From the NCBI GenBank assembly GCA_902496645.1, contig CABVBR010000122.1, forward strand, positions 1 to 6,206: a stretch of 6,206 nucleotides of DNA, written 5' to 3'. Source of the DNA: an uncultured Collinsella sp. (GTDB taxonomy: Bacteria; Actinomycetota; Coriobacteriia; Coriobacteriales; Coriobacteriaceae). Of the stretch, positions 1 through 5,925 are shown in pieces. The first letter of the stretch is position 1; each line of letters starts with the position of its first letter. Both the position numbers and the translations under genes were made by a program. Below the pieces are notes generated by a model. It saw nothing but the letters and a program-made list of their open reading frames with translations, was not told where the DNA came from and ran no database searches.

Positions 1-68
1 CTTGCGCAGGACTGTAGAGCAGCAAACTTAACCGCCCCGCCGGGCGGGCGAGCGTACAGGAATGACAT

Positions 69-126
69 CTGTCCAACAATTCGTGCGAAACATAATGAAA
101 AACCGTTTGATGTGAGTTAATATAAA
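69..126 (+). promoter_or_regulatory. Candidate promoter region for ptsH
   Basis: Two sigma-70-type -10 boxes can be seen upstream of ptsH. CATAAT at 91-96 matches 5 of 6 consensus bases and has a poor -35 (CTGTCC, 69-74) at 16 bp. TATAAA at 121-126 also matches 5 of 6 but has no recognisable -35 at 16-18 bp. Either would transcribe the whole 141-191 leader. The choice between them cannot be made from the sequence. Positions 1-68 hold a GC-rich stretch (32-50) and perhaps the last codons of an upstream gene, but nothing there can be assigned. Confidence 0.3.
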
Positions 127-140
127 CAACGTCGTGAATC

Positions 141-188
141 TGACTCCTGCCGCATGCATGACAGGGGTTAAACACAAAAAAGGAGTCA
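141..188 (+). promoter_or_regulatory. Candidate SD-sequestering leader hairpin of ptsH
   Basis: TGACTCCT at 141-148 is the exact reverse complement of AGGAGTCA at 181-188, which contains the ptsH Shine-Dalgarno AGGAG (181-185, 6 nt before the ATG at 192). Pairing would hide the ribosome binding site across a 32-nt loop. A competing stem, CTCCTG (144-149) with CAGGGG (162-167; five Watson-Crick pairs and one G-U, 12-nt loop), uses the same left strand and would free the SD. Two mutually exclusive stems of this kind are the usual layout of a translational switch. No known riboswitch aptamer is recognised; the loop is short, so the ligand, protein or RNA partner is unknown. The complementarity is seen directly; regulation is inferred. 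Confidence 0.45.
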
Positions 189-191
189 ATT

Positions 192-455
192 ATGGTTTCT
201 GAGAAGGCTACCCTCGTCAATCCGCAGGGTCTTCACATGCGTCCGGCCGGCCTCTTCGCCTCCACCATGGGCAAGTACGCCTGCGACGTGACTGTCGTCA
301 CCCCCGAGAAGGAGGTCAACGGCAAGTCCCCGATGGCCCTCATGGCTGCTGGTATCCCTTGCGGTACCGAGGTCGAGGTCAAGTGCGACGGCGCCGACGA
401 GGCCGAGGCTCTGGCTGCTGCCATCGAGCTCATCAAGAGCGGTCTTGGCGAGTAG
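192..455 (+). CDS. ptsH: Phosphocarrier protein HPr
   Basis: HPr is the small cytosolic phosphocarrier of the PEP:sugar phosphotransferase system. It takes phosphate from Enzyme I on a histidine and passes it to the EIIA domains of sugar permeases. The 87-residue length is normal for the family. The active-site loop reads GLHMRPAG, with His15 followed by Met16, Arg17 and Pro18; most HPr proteins have Ala at 16. The second conserved site is GKSPMALMAAG, with Ser46 at the position phosphorylated by HPr kinase in low-GC Gram-positives; Pro47 replaces the usual hydrophobic residue. The start is set by AGGAG at 181-185, 6 nt upstream of the ATG. ptsI follows after 127 bp containing a terminator-like hairpin, so HPr is probably made in excess over Enzyme I. 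The 5' leader may control its translation. Confidence 0.97.
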   Translation: MVSEKATLVNPQGLHMRPAGLFASTMGKYACDVTVVTPEKEVNGKSPMALMAAGIPCGTEVEVKCDGADEAEALAAAIELIKSGLGE

Positions 456-500
456 AACTCAAACGGGTCGCATGTTGAACAATTAAGTTCATACTTGGGG

Positions 501-537
501 GCGCAGTGACCTGTATCAAGGTAGCTGCGCTCTTTTG
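501..537 (+). terminator. Intercistronic terminator/attenuator between ptsH and ptsI
   Basis: GCGCAG (501-506) pairs with CTGCGC (525-530). Inside it, after one T-G pair and one G-A mismatch, ACCT (509-512) pairs with AGGT (519-522) around a 6-nt loop. The stem is followed directly by TCTTTTGT. The U-tract is interrupted, so partial termination is more likely than a full stop. This would lower ptsI transcription relative to ptsH. Confidence 0.55.
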
Positions 538-582
538 TCATGGATATGGCAAAACGCTTTATCACATGACACGGAGAGAGGA

Positions 583-1848
583 ATGGGAATGTATCAGGGA
601 GTCAACGCATCCGAGGGTATCGGTATCGGCACCGTCATGGTCGCCGTCGATCCCGACTTGACGTTTGAACCGCACGAGGTCGCTGATTCGGCAGCAGAGA
701 AGGAGCGCTATCAGACCGCTCTTTCGGTTTTCTGCGAGAAGACCCAGGCTCAGGCCGACCACATGAAGGAGACGGTGGGCGAGGCCGAGGCCGAGATCAT
801 GAGCGGACACATTGTCCTGGCTCAGGACCCGGGCATGACCGACGCCATCAACGCCGCCATCGACGGTGGCACCTGCGCCGAGCAGGCACTCATGGACACC
901 TCGACCATGTTCGAGAACATGTTCCTGTCCATGGACGACGAGATGTTCCGTCTGCGCGCGGCCGACATCGCCGACATCCGCACCGGTATTCTGGCCGAGC
1001 TGCTGGGCAAGGAGGTCGTCGACCTCTCCGTCCTGCCCGAGAACACCGTCGTTGTCGTGCACGACCTTACGCCGTCCATGACCGCCACGATCGATAAGGC
1101 CCACGTTGCCGGTATCGTCACCGAGACCGGTGGCCGCACGTCGCACTCCGCGATCATCGCGCGCGCCCTCGAGATCCCGGCCGTCCTTTCGGTTGCCAAC
1201 AGCTGCACCGCACTGCGCAACGGCATGACCGTCGTCGTCGACGGTGGCAAGGGTGTTGTCGAGGCCGATCCCGACGAGGAGACGCTCGCTGTCTACACTG
1301 CCAAGGCCGAGGCCTTCGCTGCCGAGAAGGCAGCCCTCGAGGCCTTCCGCGGCAAGCCGTCCGTGACTGCCGACGGCATCAAGAAGATCATCGCCTGCAA
1401 CATCGGTAACCCCGATGACGTGCCCAACGCGCTCGATCACGATGCCGAGGCCATTGGTCTGTTCCGCTCCGAGTTCCTGTTCATGGACTCCGCTGAGCTT
1501 CCTTCCGAGGAAGAGCAGTTCAACGCCTACCGCAAGGTCGCCAGCGCGCTCAAGGGCGCTCCGGTCATCATCCGTACGCTCGACGTGGGCGGCGACAAGG
1601 AGATCCCGTACCTGCACATGGTCAAGGAAGACAACCCCTTCATGGGCTTCCGTGCCGTGCGTTACTGCCTGGCCAACCCCGATCAGTACAAGGTCCAGCT
1701 CCGCGCCCTGCTGCGCGCCAGCGCCTTTGGTGACGTCAAGATCATGATCCCGCTCGTCACCTGCGTCGAGGAGGTCGTGGCCGTCAAGGAGCTCGTCGAG
1801 CAGTGCAAGGCCGAGCTGACCGAAGAGGGCCGCATCTCTGCTCGCTGA
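583..1848 (+). CDS. ptsI: Enzyme I N-terminal fragment (HPr-binding, phosphohistidine and partial PEP-binding domains)
   Basis: This is the 421-codon reading frame left upstream of the deletion. It holds the N-terminal HPr-interaction helices (roughly residues 1-145), the swivelling phosphohistidine domain with GGRTSHS (His188, equivalent to E. coli His189), and the first part of the C-terminal barrel. The barrel part has the AIGLFRSEFLFMD motif, the PSEEEQF loop, the RTLDVGGDKEIPYL strand and NPFMGFRAVR. The last five residues (RISAR) come from out-of-frame reading across the junction. If translated, the protein would lack the metal-binding Glu of the ETP motif, the NDL loop and the catalytic Cys, so it should not react with PEP. 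It could still fold as an HPr-binding domain. Confidence 0.8.
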   Translation: MGMYQGVNASEGIGIGTVMVAVDPDLTFEPHEVADSAAEKERYQTALSVFCEKTQAQADHMKETVGEAEAEIMSGHIVLAQDPGMTDAINAAIDGGTCAEQALMDTSTMFENMFLSMDDEMFRLRAADIADIRTGILAELLGKEVVDLSVLPENTVVVVHDLTPSMTATIDKAHVAGIVTETGGRTSHSAIIARALEIPAVLSVANSCTALRNGMTVVVDGGKGVVEADPDEETLAVYTAKAEAFAAEKAALEAFRGKPSVTADGIKKIIACNIGNPDDVPNALDHDAEAIGLFRSEFLFMDSAELPSEEEQFNAYRKVASALKGAPVIIRTLDVGGDKEIPYLHMVKEDNPFMGFRAVRYCLANPDQYKVQLRALLRASAFGDVKIMIPLVTCVEEVVAVKELVEQCKAELTEEGRISAR

Positions 1849-2242
1849 CCGCCTGGCCGAGGTGGCCGACTTCTTCTCCATCGGCACCAACGACCTGATC
1901 GGCTACACCATGTGCGCCGACCGTGGCAACGACACCATCTCCAACCTGTACCAGGTGTACTATCCCGCCGTGCTCCGCTCGCTCAAGAACATCATCGAGA
2001 GCGGCGTGAAGGCCGGCATCATGGTCGGTATGTGCGGCGAGGCCGCTGCCGATCCGCTGCTTGAGCCGCTGCTGATCAGCTGGGGCCTGGAGGAGTTCTC
2101 GATGAGCGCTCCGTCCATCCTGCGCGCCCGCAAGACCATCAGCCAGTGGACCAAGGCCGAGTGCGACGAGCTCGCCGAGAAGGCGCTCGCCTGCAACACC
2201 GCTGCTGAGGTCAAGGCACTGCTCGAGTCCGCAGCTCGCTAA
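1829..2242 (+). CDS. ptsI: Enzyme I C-terminal fragment (end of PEP-binding barrel)
   Basis: This frame carries the rest of Enzyme I. The AASLLADRLAEV helix leads into FFSIGTNDL (Asn-Asp metal and PEP ligands), then DRGND, the catalytic-Cys loop VGMCGEAA, EEFSMS, and the usual C-terminal helices. Homology starts at about 1829, but no initiation codon with a ribosome binding site is near it; the first possible start is GTG 1862, without a Shine-Dalgarno. It is therefore probably untranslated unless the frame is intact in the real genome. One local oddity is NDLIGYTMCADRG where most Enzyme I proteins have NDLTQYTLAVDRG. ptsI ends with TAA at 2240-2242. Confidence 0.75.
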   Translation, partial: AASLLADRLAEVADFFSIGTNDLIGYTMCADRGNDTISNLYQVYYPAVLRSLKNIIESGVKAGIMVGMCGEAAADPLLEPLLISWGLEEFSMSAPSILRARKTISQWTKAECDELAEKALACNTAAEVKALLESAAR

Positions 2243-2259
2243 TTTGGTATCAGAGGTAA

Positions 2260-2289
2260 CCGCGTGGTTGGAATGGGCCGGCCACGCGG
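2260..2289 (+). promoter_or_regulatory. Strong intercistronic hairpin between ptsI and the first kinase gene
   Basis: CCGCGTGG (2260-2267) is the exact reverse complement of CCACGCGG (2282-2289). The stem extends inward by two G-U and two G-C pairs to 12 pairs around a 6-nt loop (AATGGG). No U-tract follows, so it is not a standard intrinsic terminator. It ends 27 nt before the kinase start codon, which leaves the GGGGG ribosome binding site (2304-2308) free. It could protect or process the mRNA between ptsI and the kinase. Confidence 0.5.
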
Positions 2290-2316
2290 CCCTCACATAT
2301 ACAGGGGGTACTGTAA

Positions 2317-3249
2317 ATGTTCTACACGCTAACCGCTAACCCGGCTGTCGACATGACGGTTTCGAGCTCTCCGCTCGAGCCCGACGAGAACGTCCGCACC
2401 GGCTCGGCCAGCTACACGGCTAACGGCAAGGGCCTCGACGTGTCCTTCGCCTTTAAGAAGATGGGCGTCGACACCGTCGCGCTCGGCTTCTTCGCCGGCT
2501 TCACGGGCAAGTTTATCGTCGAGGAGGTCATGAACCTGGGTTGCCTGTGCCGCCCGGTCTGGACCGACGGTATCACGCGCATCAACACCTACGTCAACGA
2601 TGGCCAGCACGAGTACGGCATCCTCAACCCCGGTGCTCCTATTACGCCGCAGCACCAGGAGGAGCTCTACAACATCCTGGACACCGCGGGCGACCTTGAG
2701 TGCCTGATCGTCTCCGGTTCCGTGCCTCCCAAAGCTACGCCTGACTTCCTGGCAAAGGTCATGGAGCACGCTCAGGCCCGTGGCGCCGACGTCGTCCTGG
2801 ACCTGTCCTCCGATAAGCTCAAGGAGCTCGCTCACAAGAAGCCGCTGCTCATCAAGCCGAACCATCACGAGATGAAGGCCATCTTCGGCGTGCCGGTCGA
2901 CACCGACGACGAGGTCCGCGTTGCCATGAAGATGGCCCACGACGCTGGCGTTCAGAACGTGCTGCTCACCCGTGGTAGCCGTGGCGACGCCTACTTCTCC
3001 AACGGCGAGGACATTTGGTATGCCAAGCGTGAGTTCAACATCAAGCTGGTCTCTTCCGTCTGCGCCGGCGACTGCACCCTCGCTGCGTTCCTGCACAAGT
3101 GGTACAGGGATCGCGACAACGTCGAGGAGGCCATGAAGCTTGCTATGGCCACCGGCGCCAACGTCGCTGAGTCCGTCGGCATCGGCGACTTCGGTCACGT
3201 TGACGAGTACAGCAAGCGCGTTGCTGTCCGTAAGCTCGATCGCAAGTAA
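2317..3249 (+). CDS. fruK: 1-phosphofructokinase-family kinase (PfkB superfamily), copy 1
   Basis: This 310-residue cytosolic kinase belongs to the FruK/LacC branch of the PfkB (ribokinase) family, probably converting fructose 1-phosphate and ATP to fructose 1,6-bisphosphate. Markers in order are TANPAVD (6-12, substrate Asp12), NGKGLDVS (36-43, usually GGKGINVS), LGFFAGFTG (56-64), SGSVPP (133-138), LIKPNHHE with Lys180, and VCAGDCTLAAF with catalytic Asp252 in place of the usual VGAGD. The start is ATG 2317, with a GGGGG ribosome binding site 8 nt upstream, and matches the start of the second copy. It lies 74 bp after ptsI and shares its codon bias, so it probably belongs to the pts operon, which fits a kinase acting on a PTS product. 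Tagatose-6-phosphate kinase is the main alternative, since substrate cannot be settled from the sequence. Confidence 0.87.
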   Translation: MFYTLTANPAVDMTVSSSPLEPDENVRTGSASYTANGKGLDVSFAFKKMGVDTVALGFFAGFTGKFIVEEVMNLGCLCRPVWTDGITRINTYVNDGQHEYGILNPGAPITPQHQEELYNILDTAGDLECLIVSGSVPPKATPDFLAKVMEHAQARGADVVLDLSSDKLKELAHKKPLLIKPNHHEMKAIFGVPVDTDDEVRVAMKMAHDAGVQNVLLTRGSRGDAYFSNGEDIWYAKREFNIKLVSSVCAGDCTLAAFLHKWYRDRDNVEEAMKLAMATGANVAESVGIGDFGHVDEYSKRVAVRKLDRK

Positions 3250-3276
3250 GCGAAACGCGACATATTCGTGCGCATG

Positions 3277-3311
3277 CGGCGTCCCGGTTTTGATCGGGGC
3301 GCCGTTTTTTT
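3277..3311 (+). terminator. Intrinsic terminator of the ptsH-ptsI-fruK unit
   Basis: A 10-pair stem, 3277-3286 with 3295-3304, contains a single T-G pair and closes an 8-nt loop. Seven T residues follow (3305-3311). This is a textbook Rho-independent terminator 27 bp after the first kinase's stop codon. It separates the two kinase genes into different transcription units. Confidence 0.92.
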
Positions 3312-3345
3312 GTCCCACCCGAACCTCGGCGCCGCACTTCACGCG

Positions 3346-3393
3346 TTCCACACCGTTCGCCGAGTTGTTGTAGCCTTTTGCCGAAGTGTGGAA
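3346..3393 (+). promoter_or_regulatory. Widely spaced inverted repeat at the second kinase promoter
   Basis: TTCCACAC (3346-3353) and GTGTGGAA (3386-3393) are exact inverted copies with 32 bp between them, so their centres are 40 bp apart, close to four helical turns. Beyond each half-site toward the middle, TTCG and CGAA also match when two extra bases are allowed on the left side. The right half-site touches the -10 box at 3394-3399, and the spacer covers the -35 position. This fits an operator bound by a regulator that loops or multimerises, such as the DeoR-family fructose repressors. The protein is not in the window and the role is inferred. Confidence 0.45.
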
Positions 3394-3399
3394 TATACT
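3394..3399 (+). promoter_or_regulatory. Candidate -10 box for the second kinase gene
   Basis: TATACT matches 5 of 6 consensus bases and lies 34 bp before the ATG at 3434, giving a leader of about 28 nt. No good -35 is found at 16-18 bp; TTGTAG at 3368-3373 is 20 bp away. A promoter is expected here because a strong terminator precedes it. The weak -35 is compatible with a promoter that needs an activator. Confidence 0.5.
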
Positions 3400-3433
3400 T
3401 TCATTAACACGTTGCTTCGTGAAAGGAACATTC

Positions 3434-4366
3434 ATGATTTACACGCTCACTGCAAATCCCGCCATTGACTACAACATCTCCTGTGATGGCCTGTCCGCCA
3501 ATACCGTTACGCGCACCCGTAACGCGGTCTACACCCCCAACGGCAAGGGTCTCAACGTCTCGTTTACGCTCGACCACTACGGCGTCGACACCACGATCTT
3601 GGGCTTCTTCGCCGGCTTCTCGGGCGAGTTCATCGTTAAGGGCGCCGAGGCCCTGGGAGTGCCCGTCAAGCCTGTGTGGACTGACGGCATCACGCGTGTC
3701 AACGTGTTCCTCAACGCCGGTCCCGACACCGAGTACAACATGGTCAATGCCGGTGCCGCCATCAACGCTGCCAACGAGCAGGAGATGTTTGAGCTCATCG
3801 ATTCACTTGACGACATGACCTGCCTGGTCATTAGCGGCTCGCTGCCCCCCAACACCTCCGAGGGCTTCCTTGCCGAGGTCCTGCGTCGCGTGAAGGCGAA
3901 AGGCGCCGAGTTCGTGCTCGATATCTCGAGCCATCAGCTGGCCGACCTCATTGCTATGGAGCCGTTGCTCATTAAGCCCAACGACGACGAGCTACTCGAC
4001 ATCTTTGGCATTAAGGTAAGCGGTGGCGACGACGAGTCCGTCAAGGGCGCTATGGCCGAGCTTCATGCCAAGGGCGCTAAGAACGTGCTGTTGACCCTGG
4101 GTGGTGCCGGCGCGTACTTTTCCAACGGCGAGCACATCTGGTTTGCCAACCGTACCTTTGAGGTCAAGCTGCTGTCGACGGTTTGCGCCGGCGACTCCTC
4201 GCTCGCTGCGTTCCTGTCCGTGTGGCACGACGCCCCCGAGCGCGTCGAGGACGCCCTGCGCCTTTCGATGGCCACCGGCGCCAACGTGGTCGAGTGCCCG
4301 GGTCTGGGCGACTTTGCCAAGGTCGATGAGTATCAGAAGGGTATCGCAATCCGTAAGGTTTGCTAG
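3434..4366 (+). CDS. fruK: 1-phosphofructokinase-family kinase (PfkB superfamily), copy 2
   Basis: This is a second 310-residue PfkB-family sugar-phosphate kinase, a tandem paralogue of the upstream gene; about half the residues look identical by eye, with no gap across the first 90 or so. Key sites are TANPAID (6-12), NGKGLNVS (36-43), LGFFAGFSG (56-64), SGSLPP, LIKPNDDE with Lys181, and VCAGDSSLAAF with catalytic Asp254. It shares the NGKG and CAGD variants with copy 1. I chose ATG 3434, preceded by AAAGGA, rather than the in-frame ATG 3386. The earlier start would lie upstream of the likely -10 box and add 16 residues absent from copy 1. It has its own promoter region and terminator, so it is probably expressed under different conditions. 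The substrate could be fructose 1-phosphate or a related ketose phosphate such as tagatose 6-phosphate. Confidence 0.87.
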   Translation: MIYTLTANPAIDYNISCDGLSANTVTRTRNAVYTPNGKGLNVSFTLDHYGVDTTILGFFAGFSGEFIVKGAEALGVPVKPVWTDGITRVNVFLNAGPDTEYNMVNAGAAINAANEQEMFELIDSLDDMTCLVISGSLPPNTSEGFLAEVLRRVKAKGAEFVLDISSHQLADLIAMEPLLIKPNDDELLDIFGIKVSGGDDESVKGAMAELHAKGAKNVLLTLGGAGAYFSNGEHIWFANRTFEVKLLSTVCAGDSSLAAFLSVWHDAPERVEDALRLSMATGANVVECPGLGDFAKVDEYQKGIAIRKVC

Positions 4367-4399
4367 CTCCGACACCTTGCCTGAATAGTTCGATTATTT

Positions 4400-4433
4400 C
4401 GCATCCGTCTCAGACCAGGACGGATGCGTTTTT
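4400..4433 (+). terminator. Intrinsic terminator after the second kinase gene
   Basis: CGCATCCGTC (4400-4409) pairs perfectly with GACGGATGCG (4419-4428), with one further T-G pair and a 7-nt loop. It is followed by five T residues (4429-4433), then GTTT. It lies 33 bp after the kinase stop codon. No T-run exists on the opposite strand, so it acts on + strand transcription only. Confidence 0.92.
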
Positions 4434-4470
4434 GTTTATCGGACTTGCGAGTGCAGTGGAGGCTGTTTCT

Positions 4471-4479
4471 TGCTAGACT
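4471..4479 (+). promoter_or_regulatory. Candidate extended -10 promoter for cca
   Basis: TGCTAGACT contains the TGn extension followed by TAGACT, a 4 of 6 match to the -10 consensus. No -35 of quality lies at the right distance, as is common for extended -10 promoters; TTGCGA at 4445-4450 is 23 bp away. Transcription would start near 4486, leaving a leader of about 45 nt. A promoter is needed here because a strong terminator lies just upstream. Confidence 0.4.
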
Positions 4480-4530
4480 TCTTGCAGACGCAATCGATAG
4501 CCAATTTGATAGTCGCAGGAGGCCATAGGC

Positions 4531-5925
4531 ATGTGCAATGTTTCGCTCAACGGTACGCAGCCATCAGATGCCTCCATCCGTGTCCTGCGCGCGCTCGAGG
4601 CAGCCGGTCTTGAGGCTTGGTACGTAGGCGGTTGGGTACGTGATGCCCTGATGGGGCGCCCCAGCCACGATGTTGACATGTGTTGCAGCGGCCTGTGGCA
4701 GGAGTCCAAAGCGGCGCTCGAGGCAGCGGATATCGCCGTGGTTGAGTCGGGCATTAAATTTGGCGGCATCACGGCCATTTGCGATGGCGAACGCATTGAG
4801 GTCACCACCTACCGCCTGGACGGCTTTTACACCGATGGTCGTCATCCCCAGAGTGTGGAGCGTGCGGCGTCGCTTGAGGACGATCTGGCGCGTCGCGACT
4901 TTACCGTTAACGCTATGGCCTGGCATCCCGAGCGCGGTCTTGTCGACCGCTATGACGGCCAGGGCGACCTGGGCCGTAAGCTCATCCGCGCTGTTGGAGA
5001 TCCCAAGCGTCGTTTTAACGAGGACGCGCTTCGCATGCTGCGCGCCGTGCGCTTTGCCTGCCGTCTGGATTTTATGATCGAGCCTGGGACCAAACAGGCG
5101 CTTGCCGAGTGCGCGCCGCTTCTCGATGCCGTGGCGCGAGAGCGCGTGGGTATTGAGCTTGAAGGCATCCTTTCGACCGGCCACGGGGGAGACGCCATGC
5201 TGCGCTACCCCGAGCTTGTTTGCGCCGCCGTGCCCGAGCTCGCGCCCGCCCGCGGCTTTGACCAGCGCAGTGTCTATCATGCCTTTAACGTCTACGAGCA
5301 TATCGCCCGCGTGCTGACGGTGGCAGGGGAGCTGGCGCTGTGCGATGGCGTCGCGCCCTCGTCGAGCCTTATGTGGGCGGCGTTTTTGCACGACGTTTCC
5401 AAGCCCGATTGCTTTACGGTCGATCACGCCGGCAGCGGACACTTCTACGGTCATCCCGAGCTCGGCGCCAAGAAGGCGCGTGTCATCATGGATCGTCTGG
5501 CGCTTTCGCACGATTTGGTTCGCGATGTGTGCCTGCTGATCAAATACCATGACAAGCCGCTGCGTCCCGAGCGATCTTGCCTGCTCAATATGATGCGCGC
5601 GCTTTCGGGCGAGGGTGTCGACACGCCGCGTCTGATGGACGAGCTCATGGACCTTAAGCGTGCCGACACGCTCGGCAAGGCGCCCTCGTGCTTCTATTAC
5701 GTCGAGACGATCGAGGAGATGCGCGCGCTGGCACGCGAGTTGCTGGCGGCGGGGGAGGCCTATACGCTCAAGATGCTTGCCATCAATGGTGGCGACTTGA
5801 TTCGCGCCGGCGTCAAGCCAGGGCCGGAACTGGGGCAGCTGCTCAACGCCGCCCTCGACGCAGTGATCGAGGATAACATCCCCAACGAACGTGAAGCCCT
5901 CCTGGCTCACCTGCACCTGGGGTAG
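4531..5925 (+). CDS. cca: CCA-adding tRNA nucleotidyltransferase with HD domain
   Basis: This 464-residue protein is a class II tRNA nucleotidyltransferase, which adds or repairs the 3'-terminal CCA of tRNAs using CTP and ATP. The head/neck motifs are in order. GGWVRD (33-38) and the catalytic pair in HDVDM (Asp47, Asp49) come first, followed by EVTTYR (Glu90) and RRDFTVNAMA (121-130). The nucleotide-selecting motif EDALRMLRAVRF follows (164-175, the EDxxR template). The C-terminal half carries an HD phosphohydrolase-type domain with VYEH (His257), FLHD (His287, Asp288) and HFYGHPE (304-310), as in E. coli-type enzymes. AGGAGG (4517-4522), 8 nt before the ATG, is the best ribosome binding site in the window. 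Codon use is less biased than in the pts and kinase genes, suggesting lower expression. The TAG stop (5923-5925) lies inside the adjoining inverted repeat. Confidence 0.95.
   Translation: MCNVSLNGTQPSDASIRVLRALEAAGLEAWYVGGWVRDALMGRPSHDVDMCCSGLWQESKAALEAADIAVVESGIKFGGITAICDGERIEVTTYRLDGFYTDGRHPQSVERAASLEDDLARRDFTVNAMAWHPERGLVDRYDGQGDLGRKLIRAVGDPKRRFNEDALRMLRAVRFACRLDFMIEPGTKQALAECAPLLDAVARERVGIELEGILSTGHGGDAMLRYPELVCAAVPELAPARGFDQRSVYHAFNVYEHIARVLTVAGELALCDGVAPSSSLMWAAFLHDVSKPDCFTVDHAGSGHFYGHPELGAKKARVIMDRLALSHDLVRDVCLLIKYHDKPLRPERSCLLNMMRALSGEGVDTPRLMDELMDLKRADTLGKAPSCFYYVETIEEMRALARELLAAGEAYTLKMLAINGGDLIRAGVKPGPELGQLLNAALDAVIEDNIPNEREALLAHLHLG

Larger units (their letters stand above)
583..2242 (+). 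pseudogene. ptsI: PTS Enzyme I, disrupted by an internal deletion with frameshift
   Basis: Enzyme I (PEP-protein phosphotransferase) autophosphorylates from PEP and phosphorylates HPr. The phosphohistidine domain (GGRTSHSAIIAR, His188) and most of the PEP-binding barrel are intact and highly conserved, but the frame breaks near 1828-1834. Frame 1 reads to Glu-Glu-Gly (1822-1830) and stops at TGA 1846-1848. The proper continuation, AASLLADRLAEV then FFSIGTNDL, lies in another frame from about 1829. Compared with E. coli Enzyme I, about 16 residues are absent, including the GVMVETP motif with its metal-binding Glu. The missing length must be 2 modulo 3, near 50 bp. Restoring it gives about 570 residues, the family norm. 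I chose ATG 583 (GGAG at 573-576); ATG 589, two codons later, is equally possible. This is either a real inactivating deletion or an assembly error. Confidence 0.85.

Noticed and set aside
1..120. Short open frame from position 1 to the TAA at 118-120
   Set aside because: It has no visible start in the window, resembles nothing, and overlaps promoter-like sequence. The GC-rich run at 32-50 has no T-tract and was not called a terminator.
111..127. CRP-like half-site TGTGA upstream of ptsH
   Set aside because: The matching TCACA half is absent, and cAMP-CRP control is not expected in this lineage.
535..582. Earlier in-frame start of ptsI at 535
   Set aside because: Those 16 codons overlap the tail of the attenuator hairpin region and do not resemble Enzyme I, whose homology begins with MYQGVNASEG. 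GGAG at 573-576 supports ATG 583.
1828..1862. Programmed ribosomal frameshift joining the two Enzyme I frames
   Set aside because: No slippery heptamer is seen, and about 16 conserved residues are missing, which slippage cannot restore.
562..1890. Long antisense open frames opposite ptsI (562-1890), the kinases (2329-3435) and cca (4564-5916)
   Set aside because: They mirror strongly conserved + strand genes, have low-complexity Gly/Asp/Val/Leu-rich translations, and arise from GC-rich third codon positions. None has a credible ribosome binding site or recognisable domain.
3386..3433. Earlier in-frame start of the second kinase at ATG 3386
   Set aside because: It lies upstream of the likely -10 box, lacks a Shine-Dalgarno, and would add 16 residues absent from the paralogue. 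ATG 3434 has AAAGGA at proper spacing.
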